A DNA stretch of 64,000 nucleotides, taken from positions 1-64,000 of the forward strand of contig NZ_NESC01000008.1 of NCBI RefSeq assembly GCF_003063575.1, given 5' to 3'. Under the pieces are notes generated by a model, which was not told where the DNA came from, did not search any database, and saw nothing but the letters and a program-made list of their open reading frames with translations. Both the position numbers and the translations under genes were made by a program. Each line of letters begins with the position of its first letter. Within the stretch, counting starts at the first letter, position 1. Below, piece by piece: positions 51,926-61,832 of this stretch. Origin of the DNA: Limnohabitans sp. Jir72 (GTDB lineage: Bacteria; Pseudomonadota; Gammaproteobacteria; Burkholderiales; Burkholderiaceae_C).

Positions 51926-52528
51926 TCAGTGGTCAGGTTTTTCGTGGCGAGACATCAGGCGGTCGGCATAGGCAATCGCGAGTGCACTGAGCAAAAAAGC
52001 AATGTGGATGAGGGTTTGCCACATGAGTACTTTCTCGTCGTAATTGGCGGCGTTGATGAAGGTTTTCAGCAGGTGGATGGAGCTGATGCCTATGATGGCC
52101 GTGCCCAACTTGACCTTGAGCACCGAGGCGTTGACGTGGTCCAGCCATTCAGGTTGATCCGGGTGGTCTTCCAAGTTCAGGCGCGAGACAAAGGTTTCGT
52201 AGCCGCCGACGATCACCATGATCATCAGGTTGGAGATCATGACCACGTCGATCAAGCCCAGCGCGACAAGCATGATCACGGTTTCATTCAGCTTTGTGAT
52301 GGGCGCATCGGTTTTGTACCCAATGCTGTTGATCAAGGCTTGTAACGCGGTCTGGCTGCCAAAAGCAGCTTCGAGCAAATGCACCAGCTCGACCCAGAAA
52401 TGAAAAACGTACACCGCTTGCGCTGCGATCAGGCCCAGATACAAAGGCAGTTGCAACCAACGGCTTGCAAAAATGAATTTGTTCAAGGCGCTCAAAGAAC
52501 TTTTTCGTGCAGGAGGGCGTGAGGACAT
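51926..52528 (-). CDS. YqhA-like inner-membrane protein
   Basis: ATG at 52526-52528 (MSSRPPARKSS), with GGAGGGCGTGAGG near it, gives 200 residues; an upstream extension lacks a ribosome site. Three to four hydrophobic segments and the strings VMISNLMIMVIVGGYETFVSRL and LGTAIIGISSIHLLKTFI place it in the UPF0114/YqhA family. Function unknown. It starts 43 bp upstream of fumarase on the same strand. Confidence 0.85.
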   Translation of the reverse strand: MSSRPPARKSSLSALNKFIFASRWLQLPLYLGLIAAQAVYVFHFWVELVHLLEAAFGSQTALQALINSIGYKTDAPITKLNETVIMLVALGLIDVVMISNLMIMVIVGGYETFVSRLNLEDHPDQPEWLDHVNASVLKVKLGTAIIGISSIHLLKTFINAANYDEKVLMWQTLIHIAFLLSALAIAYADRLMSRHEKPDH

Positions 52529-52708
52529 GCTTGGATTGAGTGGTTTTTCCAGAAGCCACAGGCTTCGGGCAAATTCGGATTTTAGGCGGTAGAACCGTGT
52601 TTCACGCCCCAGTTCGTGCAAGACTGCTGTCAGTCAGTGCTTTGTAAGAGCGAAAGCAGACATTTGCACCAGTTTGAAAAACGCCATGTCATTGAGGAGA
52701 CAAATCTG

Positions 52709-54670
52709 ATGAGTTCCAACATTTACCAACCCAGCGCAGACTTCGTTAAAAACGCCAACGTCTCCGGTATGGCTGCTTACGAAGCTTTGTGCAAAGAAGC
52801 AGAAACCGATTACCAGGGTTTTTGGGGCCGCTTGGCCAATGAGCTGATCACCTGGAAGACACCTTTCACCAAAGTGCTCGACGAGTCAAACGCCCCTTTC
52901 TTCAAGTGGTTTGAAGACGGCACCCTGAACGTGTCTTACAACTGCCTGGACCGCAACGTCGAAAAAGGCCTGGGCGACAAGACCGCCATCATTTTTGAAG
53001 CCGACGGCGGCGAAGTGACCAAGGTCACCTACAGCCAGTTGCTGGCCAAGACATGCCAATACGCCAATGCATTGAAGAGCTTGGGCATCAAAAAAGGTGA
53101 CCGCGTGGTCATCTACATCTCCATGTCCATCGAGGGCGTGGCCGCCATGCAAGCCTGCGCCCGCATTGGCGCGACCCATTCGGTGGTGTTTGGTGGTTTC
53201 TCGGCCCAGTCGCTGCGCGATCGCATCGAAGACACCGGCGCTGTGGCCGTCATCACCGCTGACAACCAAGTGCGCGGCGGCAAGTTGCTGCCCCTCAAAT
53301 CCATCGTGGACGAAGCCATTGGTTTGGGCGGCTGCGGCTCCATCAAAAACGTGTTGGTCGTCAAGCGCTCGGGCGCTGACATCGCGATGACCGCAGGCCG
53401 CGACCTGTGGATGCAGGATGTGGCTGACCAGCAAGCTACCACCTGCGAGCCAGAGTGGGTGAGCGCTGAACACCCCCTGTTCTTGCTCTACACCTCGGGC
53501 TCCACCGGCAAACCCAAAGGCGTGCAGCACAGCACCGGCGGCTACCTGCTGCATGCCGCTTTGACCACCAAGTGGACCTTTGACCTGAAGCAGGATGACG
53601 TGTTCTGGTGCACCGCCGACATCGGCTGGGTCACCGGCCACACCTACATCACCTACGGCCCCTTGGCTTTGGGTGGCACCGAGATCGTGTTCGAAGGTGT
53701 GCCCACCTACCCAGACGCTGGCCGCTTCTGGAAGATGATCCAGGACCATAAAGCCACGATCTTCTACACCGCGCCGACCGCCATCCGCTCGCTCATCAAA
53801 GCCGCTGAAGCCAACGATGCCGTGCACCCCAAGAGCTACGACTTGTCGAGCCTGCGCCTGCTGGGCTCGGTCGGCGAGCCGATCAACCCAGCCGCTTGGG
53901 AGTGGTACTACGAGCATGTCGGCGGCAGCCGTTGCCCCATTGTGGACACCTTCTGGCAAACCGAAACCGGTGGCCACATGATCACGCCGCTGCCTGGCGT
54001 CACGCCCATGGTCCCAGGTTCTTGCACACTGCCGTTCCCCGGCATCCAGGCCGCCATCGTGAGCGAAACCGGTGACGACATGCCCAATGGCCAAGGCGGC
54101 ATTTTGGTCGTCAAGCGACCATGGCCTTCCATGATCCGCAACATCTGGGGCGACCCTGAGCGCTTCAAGAAGAGCTACTACCCTGAAGACTTCAAGGGCA
54201 AGTACTACTTGGCGGGCGACGGCGCGATTCGCGACGAGAAAACCGGTTACTTCACCATCACTGGCCGCATCGACGACGTGCTGAACGTCTCCGGTCACCG
54301 CATGGGCACGATGGAAATCGAATCGGCCTTGGTCAGCTGCACCGAGCTGGTGGCCGAAGCCGCCGTGGTGGGCCGCCCTGACGACACCACCGGCGAAGCC
54401 ATCTGCGCATTCGTGGTGCTCAAGCGCTCACTGCCCAACACAGACGAAGGCAAAGCCATCGCCAAGCAATTGCGCGACCACATTGCCAAAGAAATCGGTC
54501 CGATCGCCAAGCCCAAAGACATTCGCTTTGGCGAGAACCTGCCCAAGACCCGTTCGGGCAAGATCATGCGCCGCCTGCTGCGTTCGTTGGCCAAAGGTGA
54601 AGAGATCACGCAAGACATCTCCACCCTTGAGAACCCTGCGATCTTGGGCCAGCTGGGCCAGGCTTACTGA
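52709..54670 (+). CDS. acs: Acetyl-CoA synthetase
   Basis: ATG at 52709 with GAGGAGA 10 bp upstream; 653 residues, as expected. It activates acetate to acetyl-CoA by way of acetyl-AMP. The ATP-binding signature [16 protein letters not shown] is near 266-281, [13 protein letters not shown] near 411-423, and the C-terminal acetylation-site Lys in [11 protein letters not shown] near 610. In other bacteria that Lys is acetylated to shut the enzyme off. A strong terminator follows. Confidence 0.97.
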   Translation: MSSNIYQPSADFVKNANVSGMAAYEALCKEAETDYQGFWGRLANELITWKTPFTKVLDESNAPFFKWFEDGTLNVSYNCLDRNVEKGLGDKTAIIFEADGGEVTKVTYSQLLAKTCQYANALKSLGIKKGDRVVIYISMSIEGVAAMQACARIGATHSVVFGGFSAQSLRDRIEDTGAVAVITADNQVRGGKLLPLKSIVDEAIGLGGCGSIKNVLVVKRSGADIAMTAGRDLWMQDVADQQATTCEPEWVSAEHPLFLLYTSGSTGKPKGVQHSTGGYLLHAALTTKWTFDLKQDDVFWCTADIGWVTGHTYITYGPLALGGTEIVFEGVPTYPDAGRFWKMIQDHKATIFYTAPTAIRSLIKAAEANDAVHPKSYDLSSLRLLGSVGEPINPAAWEWYYEHVGGSRCPIVDTFWQTETGGHMITPLPGVTPMVPGSCTLPFPGIQAAIVSETGDDMPNGQGGILVVKRPWPSMIRNIWGDPERFKKSYYPEDFKGKYYLAGDGAIRDEKTGYFTITGRIDDVLNVSGHRMGTMEIESALVSCTELVAEAAVVGRPDDTTGEAICAFVVLKRSLPNTDEGKAIAKQLRDHIAKEIGPIAKPKDIRFGENLPKTRSGKIMRRLLRSLAKGEEITQDISTLENPAILGQLGQAY

Positions 54671-54699
54671 TCTGCGCGGGCGTATGCCCGCTGCCAAGC

Positions 54700-54726
54700 A
54701 AAACGGCAGCCTTGGCTGCCGTTTTT
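54700..54726 (+). terminator. Intrinsic terminator after acs, possibly bidirectional
   Basis: AAAACGGCAGCC and GGCTGCCGTTTTT around a TT loop. The A-run on one side and T-run on the other would let it also stop ggt transcription from the minus strand. Confidence 0.92.
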
Positions 54727-54743
54727 CATGCGGGTCGATCCGC

Positions 54744-56549
54744 TCAGTCGCCCAGCACCACGCCTTCACGCCGTGGGTCAGCGCCGCCAAACCAGCCTGT
54801 GGATGTGCGTTCAATGGCTTGCAAGCCGCTGGTCATCTCCATTTCGCGTACCTCATGGCCACGCGCCTTGAGGGCTTCTACAGTGCTGCTTGGAAAGCCT
54901 TTGGATTCGAGCAGGGTGGGGCCATTGAGCGAGCCAAAGTTGGGCAGACTCACCGCTTGTTGGGCGTTCAGGCCCCAATGCAAGGTGCCGGTGAGCAGTT
55001 TGGCCGTGTAGTGGATGATCAGCGCCCCGCCAGGGCTGCCGCCGCTCATGAGCAGCTGGCCGGTGGTTTTGTCGAACACCAGCGTGGGTGACATAGACGA
55101 GCGGGGCCGTTTGCCGGGCTCAACCCGGTTGGCGATCGGCCGCCCTTGCGCATCGGCTGGGGTAAAGCTGAAATCGGTCAACTGGTTGTTGAGCAAAAAG
55201 CCGCCCGGGCGCGCAGTGTCGGTCGTCACCATGCGGCGTGCGCCAAAGGCCGCTTCAATGGTGGTGGTCATGGCCACAGCGCGGCCTTGGGCATCAACCA
55301 CGCTGATGTGGCTGGTGCCGTATTCGGTTTGTGCGGGCATGGGTGCCCACGACGTGGAGCTGCCCGAAGGCTGACCCGGTGTGGCCAGCTTCATGGATTG
55401 CGCACCGATGAGTTGGCTGCGCTGCGCCAAATAAGCGGGGGCCAGCAGGCTGCGCCAGTCCCCAGCGGGTGCATTCACAAAGTCCGGGTCTGCCACGTAT
55501 TGCGCTCGGTCGGCAAAAGCCAGCCGCGACGCCTCGGTGTAGCGGTGCAAAAAGTTGGGGGAGGGCAGGCCATCAGCCAGTTCGGGACCTTGGGCGGTCG
55601 CGGAGGAAATCATGCCCAAGATCTGCCCTATGGCGATCTGCCCCGAAGACGGCGGCGGGAAGCCGCAAATGCGGTAAGCCCGCGCCTGTGCCATGTGGTC
55701 AAAGCACAGCGCCTCGCGCTCGCGGGGACGGTAGTCACGCAGGTCTTGCAGACTCAGGCTGCCCGGGCGAGGCGGCGATTGCACCCGTTGCACGATGGCC
55801 TGGGCCACAGCGCCTTCGTGCAGGGCCCGGCTGCCTTCGGCGGCAATGCGGCGCAGCACATGGGCGTATTCGAGGTTGCGCAGCACATGGCCTATCGGCC
55901 AGGCTTGGCCCTCGGCGTTGTAAAAAAAACGGGCCGCCAGCGGGTCTTTTTTCAGATGCGGGTCGGTTTGCAGCAGCGTGTGCAGGCGCGGGCTGACCTT
56001 GAAACCCTGCTCGGCCAAAGTGATGGCGGGCGTGAACAGCTGCACCCAAGGAAGTTGGCCATGCTGGCGGTGCGCCGCTTCGAGCATGCGCAAGGCGCCG
56101 GGCACACCCACAGACAAACCACTCAGCACCGCATCATAAAAGCGCAAAGGCTCGCCGTTGTCGCTCAAAAAGGTGCCTGAAAATGCATCAGCGGGTGCCG
56201 TTTCACGGCCATCAAACGCTTGAATGCGCTGCGCTCCGTCAAAGTGCAACAAAAAAGCCCCGCCCGCAATGCCGCTTGACTGCGGCTCCACCAGCCCCAG
56301 CACCATCTGCACCGCAATGGCCGCATCGAGCGCCGAGCCTCCAGCACGCAAGATCTGCAAACCGGCATCGGTGGCCAGCGGATTGGCCGCTGCCACCGCC
56401 TGACGGCCATACGCCCAACCCGGCTTGGCGGTGACGCCGCTGGCGGCCTCGGGCTGCTCGGGCGCGCTGTAGCGCAAGCTGGGGGCTGACGGTGGTGCGG
56501 CGCAAGCGCTGAGCAGGGCGAGAGTGATCAGGCTCAATGGGGTTTTCAT
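54744..56549 (-). CDS. ggt: Gamma-glutamyltransferase, lipoprotein form
   Basis: 601 residues of the Ntn-hydrolase GGT family, which splits glutathione and other gamma-glutamyl compounds. The precursor self-cleaves before the nucleophile Thr, here Thr412 in EYGTSHISV. Lower motifs such as RGRSSMSPT-like PRSSMSPTLVF and MSGGSPGGALI near 480-510 complete the active site. The N-terminus has a lipobox (LLSAC near 12-16), so it is probably membrane-anchored facing the periplasm; E. coli GGT is soluble. Confidence 0.92.
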   Translation of the reverse strand: MKTPLSLITLALLSACAAPPSAPSLRYSAPEQPEAASGVTAKPGWAYGRQAVAAANPLATDAGLQILRAGGSALDAAIAVQMVLGLVEPQSSGIAGGAFLLHFDGAQRIQAFDGRETAPADAFSGTFLSDNGEPLRFYDAVLSGLSVGVPGALRMLEAAHRQHGQLPWVQLFTPAITLAEQGFKVSPRLHTLLQTDPHLKKDPLAARFFYNAEGQAWPIGHVLRNLEYAHVLRRIAAEGSRALHEGAVAQAIVQRVQSPPRPGSLSLQDLRDYRPREREALCFDHMAQARAYRICGFPPPSSGQIAIGQILGMISSATAQGPELADGLPSPNFLHRYTEASRLAFADRAQYVADPDFVNAPAGDWRSLLAPAYLAQRSQLIGAQSMKLATPGQPSGSSTSWAPMPAQTEYGTSHISVVDAQGRAVAMTTTIEAAFGARRMVTTDTARPGGFLLNNQLTDFSFTPADAQGRPIANRVEPGKRPRSSMSPTLVFDKTTGQLLMSGGSPGGALIIHYTAKLLTGTLHWGLNAQQAVSLPNFGSLNGPTLLESKGFPSSTVEALKARGHEVREMEMTSGLQAIERTSTGWFGGADPRREGVVLGD

Positions 56550-56628
56550 ATGCTCTCCAGATGGCGAATGCTAGCGCCCAAACGACGACAGGCCCAGAAG
56601 GGCCTGTCGCATGGGCTGTCCGCTCAGA

Positions 56629-57387
56629 TCATTTCGGTGCCAGTCGGATCGCGCCGTCCAGGCGGATCACTTCGCCGTTGAGCATGTCGTTTTCGATGAT
56701 GTGTTTGGCCAGTTTGGCGTAGTCTTGGGGAGTGCCCAGGCGGCTGGGGAAGGGCACGCCTGCGGCCAGCGCGTCTTGCACTTCTTGCGGCATGCCAAAC
56801 AGCATGGGGGTGCCAAAGATGCCGGGGGCAATCGTCATGTTGCGGATGCCGTTGCGCGACAGGTCGCGGGCAATCGGCAGTGTCATGCCGACCACGCCGC
56901 CTTTGGACGCGGCGTAGGCTGCTTGGCCAATCTGGCCGTCATACGCCGCCACGCTGGCGGTGCTGATCAGCACGCCGCGCTCGCCTGTGGCTTCGGGTTC
57001 GTTTTTGCTCATGGCTTCAGAGGCCAGGCGGATCATGTTGAAGGTGCCCACCAGGTTGACCATGATGGTCTTGGTGTACACGGCCAGGCTGTGCGCGCCG
57101 TTCTTGCCCACGGTCTTTTCGGCGGGGGCGATGCCTGCGCAGTTGACCAGGCCCATCAGTTTGCCCATCGACACGGCTTGGGCCACCACGGCCTGACCAT
57201 CGGCCTCGTTGCTCACGTCGCACTTGACGAAGGCGCCGCCCAGTTCCTTGGCGATGGCTTCGCCTTTTTCAGCCTGCATGTCGGCAATGACGACTTTGCC
57301 GCCGTTGGCCGCCAGCATGCGTGCCGTGCCTTCGCCCAGGCCCGATGCGCCGCCGGTGACGATGAAAACCTTGCCTTGAATGTCCAT
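56629..57387 (-). CDS. Short-chain dehydrogenase, 3-hydroxyacyl-CoA dehydrogenase-like (HSD17B10 type)
   Basis: 252 residues. NAD-binding [10 protein letters not shown] is at 11-20, NCAGIA near 82-87, and the catalytic Ser-Tyr-Lys in [23 protein letters not shown] (split here). TGGASGLG with [10 protein letters not shown] is typical of type II 3-hydroxyacyl-CoA dehydrogenases involved in branched-chain and fatty acyl-CoA breakdown. A perfect palindrome lies 19 bp upstream of the start, so it is probably regulated. Confidence 0.9.
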   Translation of the reverse strand: MDIQGKVFIVTGGASGLGEGTARMLAANGGKVVIADMQAEKGEAIAKELGGAFVKCDVSNEADGQAVVAQAVSMGKLMGLVNCAGIAPAEKTVGKNGAHSLAVYTKTIMVNLVGTFNMIRLASEAMSKNEPEATGERGVLISTASVAAYDGQIGQAAYAASKGGVVGMTLPIARDLSRNGIRNMTIAPGIFGTPMLFGMPQEVQDALAAGVPFPSRLGTPQDYAKLAKHIIENDMLNGEVIRLDGAIRLAPK

Positions 57388-57405
57388 GTCTCACTCCTGT
57401 TTCAG

Positions 57406-57426
57406 TTGACGTTACGTAAACGTCAA
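57406..57426. promoter_or_regulatory. Perfect palindromic operator before the SDR gene
   Basis: TTGACGTT and AACGTCAA, 8-bp perfect arms separated by ACGTA. It resembles sites reported for LiuR-type (MerR-family) regulators of branched-chain and fatty-acid degradation genes, which fits the downstream enzyme. No matching regulator gene is in the window; the assignment is inference. Confidence 0.6.
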
Positions 57427-57589
57427 TTATGCACATTCACAGGCTGATGGGGCAGATATGGCATTTATTGATTAATGGTTTTACGGTAATTGGTTACATC
57501 AAAAGGCAGATTCCCAAGTGCCGCTTGTGTGCCTAGGATGGTCATTCACCGGGCTGTTGCGTCCGGCCAACTCTGATGGGGAGAAATGC

Positions 57590-58759
57590 ATGGGTTCAAG
57601 GGACGCATTGGGCACAGAGCGCTGGGTACAAAACGACGAGAACTGGCGCAAGGCGACTGAGTTGTTGTCCTTGGCCGGCATCACGGTTGGCGGCGACAAG
57701 CCTTGGGATATGCAGGTGCACCATCCGGCGACCTTTGACCGCATACTGACCCAGGGCAGTTTGGGGCTGGGTGAGAGCTACATGGATGGGTGGTGGGACT
57801 GCGAGGCGGTGGACGAATTGATTGCCCGTATTTTGTCCTCACGCTTGGATGAACAAGTCGGGCGTGCAGGCTGGATTTGGGCCTCCCTGCGGGCGCGGTT
57901 GACCAATTTGCAGTCCGAGCACCGGGCTTGGCAAGTGGGCGAGGTGCACTATGACCTGGGCAACGACTTGTATGAAGCCATGCTGGACCCTTCCATGGCC
58001 TACAGCTGTGGGTATTGGGCACAGGCCACCGATTTGCAGCTTGCTCAGGAAGCGAAGCTGGAGCTGATTTGCCAGAAGTTACAACTGCGCCCCGGTATGA
58101 CGCTGTTGGACATTGGGTGTGGATGGGGAAGTCTGATGTTGTTTGCGGCCCGGCATTACGGCGTGCAGTGTGTGGGCCTGACGGTCTCTAAAGAGCAGGC
58201 GCATTTGGGCGCGATCAAGGCGGGTGATTTGCCTGTGCGATTTGAGTTGGCCGATTACAGGGCATTCAATTTGCAGGGAACGCAACGCTTTGACCGCATC
58301 GCCTCGGTGGGTATGTTCGAGCATGTGGGGCACAAGAATTACCGCAGTTTTTTTGACATGGCGCGGCGCTGCCTGCGCGGTGATGGCCTGTTTTTGCTGC
58401 ACACCATTGGCAAAAACAAACCAGCTTGGGGGATTGACCCTTGGATTGAAAAGTACATCTTCCCCAATGGCGTCTTGCCCTCTGTGTCCGAAGTCGGTTA
58501 TTACAGCGAGCAGGACTTTGTCATGGAAGACTGGCATAACTTTGGCACTGACTATGACAAGACCCTGATGGCTTGGCATGAGCGTTTTGAAGGGGCTTGG
58601 CCTGTTTTGAAAGAAAAATATGGCGAGCGCTTTTACCGCATGTGGCGCTACTACCTGTTGTGCTGCGCGGGCACCTTCAGGTCACGGGACAACCAGCTTT
58701 GGCAGGTGGTCTTCTCGCCCCGGGGGCAGTCGGGCGGTTACCGCCGACCGTTGGCCTGA
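57590..58759 (+). CDS. cfa: Cyclopropane-fatty-acyl-phospholipid synthase
   Basis: ATG at 57590, with GGGGAG 6 bp upstream, gives 389 residues (E. coli Cfa has 382). The enzyme adds a methylene from S-adenosylmethionine across the double bond of membrane lipid acyl chains. MAYSCGYW near 140-147 and the SAM loop LLDIGCGWGSLML near 177-189 are present, with VGMFEHVGHKNYRSFF near 240-255. An upstream GTG extension has no ribosome site. Confidence 0.95.
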   Translation: MGSRDALGTERWVQNDENWRKATELLSLAGITVGGDKPWDMQVHHPATFDRILTQGSLGLGESYMDGWWDCEAVDELIARILSSRLDEQVGRAGWIWASLRARLTNLQSEHRAWQVGEVHYDLGNDLYEAMLDPSMAYSCGYWAQATDLQLAQEAKLELICQKLQLRPGMTLLDIGCGWGSLMLFAARHYGVQCVGLTVSKEQAHLGAIKAGDLPVRFELADYRAFNLQGTQRFDRIASVGMFEHVGHKNYRSFFDMARRCLRGDGLFLLHTIGKNKPAWGIDPWIEKYIFPNGVLPSVSEVGYYSEQDFVMEDWHNFGTDYDKTLMAWHERFEGAWPVLKEKYGERFYRMWRYYLLCCAGTFRSRDNQLWQVVFSPRGQSGGYRRPLA

Positions 58760-58773
58760 GCGCAGCAGGTGCC

Positions 58774-58902
58774 TTATTCGTTGGTGTTCATCTTGTGCAC
58801 AAACCTGCGCAGGAAGAAGGCGGTCATCAGCAGCATGAACACGATCACGCCCACACTCATCAGGCCATAGTCGCTAGAGAACAAGCCCATCAGCATTTTC
58901 AT
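58774..58902 (-). CDS. Small membrane protein, DUF3149-like (42 aa)
   Basis: Translation gives MKMLMGLFSSDYGLMSVGVI followed by a hydrophobic helix, FFLRRFV and a short charged tail. One transmembrane segment (about 11-32) and the LFSSDYGLMS start are typical of DUF3149. AAGGA lies 7 bp before the ATG on the minus strand, a good ribosome site. Function unknown. It is convergent with cfa, 14 bp apart. Confidence 0.78.
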   Translation of the reverse strand: MKMLMGLFSSDYGLMSVGVIVFMLLMTAFFLRRFVHKMNTNE

Positions 58903-59032
58903 TTCAGGTCCTTGCAAGGGGAGAGGTCTTCACTGTGCGCCAATCTGTCAGACTTGGCCTGGTCTGTGTCAAGCGCCGCGAGCCAATCCTTGCTGCCTCT
59001 GACCTTTGTCAAACTTATCTTGCTGATCTGCC

Positions 59033-59419
59033 ATGCCTTCTTCCCGATTTTTTTTGATCCTGGGTGCCTTGTGCGCCTCATCGAGTGTGGTGTTCAGTGC
59101 CGCATTCGCCCATCTGGCCGCATTCGCCAACGGCATCCCGGCCATGGTGCAAACCGCGTTGAACCAGCAGCAGTTCCACGCTCTGGGCTTGATCCTGGTG
59201 GGGCTGGCCTTGAGCGGGCGTGGACCGTCGCGTTGGTGGCGGGCCTCGGGTTGGCTCATGGTGTTGGGCATGGCCTTGTTCAGCTTCAACATTTACGCCC
59301 GAGCCCTGTTGGGTTTTGACGCCCTGCGCGCCCTGGTGCCCTGGGGTGGTAGCGCTTGGATCGCGGCCTGGCTGCTCTTGGCCGTGGGGGCGTTGCGTCC
59401 TGGCTATGACACCCATTGA
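59033..59419 (+). CDS. DUF423 membrane protein
   Basis: 128 residues with four hydrophobic segments. AFAHLAAFANGIP in place of the usual GAFGAHGL and the QFHALGLILVGLAL helix are recognisable DUF423 elements. The family has no known function. Upstream is a 130-bp region shared with the divergent DUF3149-like gene. Confidence 0.82.
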   Translation: MPSSRFFLILGALCASSSVVFSAAFAHLAAFANGIPAMVQTALNQQQFHALGLILVGLALSGRGPSRWWRASGWLMVLGMALFSFNIYARALLGFDALRALVPWGGSAWIAAWLLLAVGALRPGYDTH

Positions 59420-59525
59420 AACTTCCAATGGCCTCGAGCTGCCTGCGGGGATGGATTCGATTTATGATTCAACCCAATGAGTTTTCTCATTCGATAGTTT
59501 TTTTCAACCAACCCAAGGAAACACC

Positions 59526-60089
59526 ATGTCCCTGATCAACACTCAAGTTCAGCCCTTCAAAACCCAAGCCTTCCACAACGGCAAGTTCATCGAAGTGACC
59601 GAAGCCAGCCTCAAAGGCAAGTGGAACGTGTTCATCTTCATGCCAGCCGCTTTCACTTTCAACTGCCCCACCGAAATCGAAGACGCTGCTGACAACTACG
59701 CAGCTTTCCAGAAAGCCGGTGCCGAGGTGTACATCATCACCACCGACACCCATTTCTCGCACAAGGTGTGGCACGAGACTTCGCCTGCTGTGGGCAAAGC
59801 CAAGTTCCCATTGGTTGGCGACCCGACTCACGCCCTGACACGCGCTTTTGGCGTGCACATCGAAGAAGAAGGCCTGGCACTGCGCGGCACCTTCATCATC
59901 AACCCCGAGTTGACGATCAAGACCCTGGAAATCCACTCCAACGAAATCGCCCGTGACGTGTCGGAAACCCTGCGCAAGCTGACCGCTGCCCAGTACACCG
60001 CCGCCAACCCAGGCCAAGTGTGCCCCGCCAAGTGGAAAGAAGGCGCCAAGACTTTGGCTCCTTCCATCGACCTGGTCGGCAAGATCTAA
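59526..60089 (+). CDS. ahpC: Alkyl hydroperoxide reductase subunit C (peroxiredoxin)
   Basis: 187 residues of a typical 2-Cys peroxiredoxin. The peroxidatic Cys lies in FTFNCPTE near 47-54 and the resolving Cys in VCPAKWKEG near 166-174. It reduces H2O2 and organic peroxides, with electrons from AhpF encoded 184 bp downstream. An AT-rich upstream region (59440-59520) probably holds its promoter; I could not confirm an OxyR site. Confidence 0.96.
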   Translation: MSLINTQVQPFKTQAFHNGKFIEVTEASLKGKWNVFIFMPAAFTFNCPTEIEDAADNYAAFQKAGAEVYIITTDTHFSHKVWHETSPAVGKAKFPLVGDPTHALTRAFGVHIEEEGLALRGTFIINPELTIKTLEIHSNEIARDVSETLRKLTAAQYTAANPGQVCPAKWKEGAKTLAPSIDLVGKI

Positions 60090-60273
60090 ATCTTGACTCC
60101 AAGCCCTGTTCTACAGGGCTGCTAACACCCTGCCACGCAGGGCGTTGAGCACAGCGCAACAAGGCCACAAGCCGGGTGTGCGCTGTCCTCAACGATTCCC
60201 CCAAAACCCCTTTTTCCGAGGCCCCGCCACAAGCGAGGTCCTGGATGTGTGCAGCCCGAAACAGGAGAAAACC
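60090..60273. other. ahpC-ahpF intergenic region with two GC hairpins
   Basis: Two short hairpins follow ahpC: AGCCCTG/CAGGGCT (about 60100-60119) and CCCTG/CAGGG just after it. Neither has a T-tract. They may reduce read-through into ahpF so that AhpC is made in excess, as is usual for this pair. Confidence 0.45.
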
Positions 60274-61824
60274 ATGCTTGACGACACCCTCAAAGCGCAA
60301 TTGCAGCAATATTTGGCCTTGCTGCGCCAGCCGATCCGGCTGATCGCATCGCTCGATGACAGCGAAACCGGCACGGACATGAAGAGCCTGCTGGAAACCA
60401 TCGTGGGCTTGTCCGACAAGGTCACGCTGGACACATCGGGGAACGATGCGCGCAAGCCTTCTTTTGTGGTGGCACGTTCGGGTGAATCAGACGGCGTGCG
60501 CTTTGCCGGTTTGCCTTTGGGCCACGAGTTCACCTCTTTGGTCTTGGCTTTGCTCTGGACTGGCGGTCACCCGCCCAAGGTCGAGCCTGAAGTGATCGAC
60601 GCGATCAAGGGCTTGGACGGCGACTTCAGCTTCGAGGTTTACATGTCCTTGAGCTGCCACAACTGCCCCGACGTGGTTCAGGCCCTGTCGCTCATGGCCA
60701 TCTTCAACCCCAAGGTCAAGACCGTGGTGATCGAAGGTGGTGCTTTCCAAAAAGAAGTCGAAGAGCGCCAGATCATGGCCGTGCCCATGGTCTTCTTGAA
60801 CGGCCAGGTTTTCGGTTCGGGCCGCATGAGCGTGGAAGAAATCGTGGCCAAGCTGGACACGGGTGCTGCCACCCGCGAAGCGGCCAAGTTGGACGCCAAA
60901 GACCCCTATGAAGTGTTGATCGTGGGCGGTGGCCCCGCAGGTGCGGCGGCTGCCGTGTATGCCGCTCGCAAGGGCATCCGCGTGGGCGTGGCGGCCGAGC
61001 GCTTTGGCGGTCAGACCAACGACACCATGGCGATTGAAAACTACATCTCGGTGCTGGAGACCGACGGCCCCAAGTTCTCGGCTGCTCTGGAGGCCCAAGT
61101 GCGCCACTATGGCGTGGACATCATGAACCTGCAACGGGCGGACAAATTGACCCCCGCTGGTGCCGATGGCTTGGTGCACATCCAGATGGAAAACGGCGCC
61201 ACGCTCAAGGCCAAGACCGTGATCTTGTCCACCGGTGCCCGCTGGCGCAACGTCAACGTGCCCGGCGAAGCCGAGTACAAAAACAAGGGCGTGGCCTACT
61301 GCCCGCATTGCGACGGCCCACTGTTCAAGGGCAAGCGCACAGCGGTGATTGGCGGCGGCAACTCCGGCATCGAAGCGGCGATTGACTTGGCCGGTATCGT
61401 GGAGCACGTCACCGTGATCGAATTTGCCGAGCAGCTCAAGGCCGACGCCGTGCTGGTGAACAAGCTGCACAGCCTGCCCAACGTGACGGTGCACACCAAC
61501 GCGCAGACGACCGAGATCACCGGTGACGGCAGCAAGGTCAACGGCATCCGTTACAAAGACCGCGCCACCGGCACCGAGCACCATGTTGAATTGGCGGGTG
61601 TGTTCGTGCAAATCGGCTTGGTGCCCAACACCGAGTTCTTGAAGGGTACGGTCGAGCTGAGCAAGTTCGGCGAAATCATGATCGATGCCAAGGGCCACAC
61701 CAATGTGCCCGGGGTGTTCGCGGCGGGTGACTGCACCACGGTGCCTTACAAGCAGATCGTGATCGCCGCAGGCGACGGTGCCAAGGCCGCGCTCAGTGCT
61801 TTTGACCACCTGATCCGTTCCTGA
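60274..61824 (+). CDS. ahpF: Alkyl hydroperoxide reductase subunit F
   Basis: ATG at 60274 after CAGGAG gives 516 residues. The flavoprotein passes electrons from NAD(P)H to AhpC. The N-terminal double-thioredoxin domain has its CHNC redox centre near 128-131; the FAD region starts [19 protein letters not shown] near 213-231; the second redox centre is AYCPHCDGP. The domain order matches AhpF and not plain thioredoxin reductase. Confidence 0.96.
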   Translation: MLDDTLKAQLQQYLALLRQPIRLIASLDDSETGTDMKSLLETIVGLSDKVTLDTSGNDARKPSFVVARSGESDGVRFAGLPLGHEFTSLVLALLWTGGHPPKVEPEVIDAIKGLDGDFSFEVYMSLSCHNCPDVVQALSLMAIFNPKVKTVVIEGGAFQKEVEERQIMAVPMVFLNGQVFGSGRMSVEEIVAKLDTGAATREAAKLDAKDPYEVLIVGGGPAGAAAAVYAARKGIRVGVAAERFGGQTNDTMAIENYISVLETDGPKFSAALEAQVRHYGVDIMNLQRADKLTPAGADGLVHIQMENGATLKAKTVILSTGARWRNVNVPGEAEYKNKGVAYCPHCDGPLFKGKRTAVIGGGNSGIEAAIDLAGIVEHVTVIEFAEQLKADAVLVNKLHSLPNVTVHTNAQTTEITGDGSKVNGIRYKDRATGTEHHVELAGVFVQIGLVPNTEFLKGTVELSKFGEIMIDAKGHTNVPGVFAAGDCTTVPYKQIVIAAGDGAKAALSAFDHLIRS

Positions 61825-61832
61825 GGTCATCC

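Noticed and set aside
59430..59525. OxyR binding site before ahpC
   Set aside because: The region is AT-rich, but no four-part ATAG/CTAT pattern with correct spacing could be made out.
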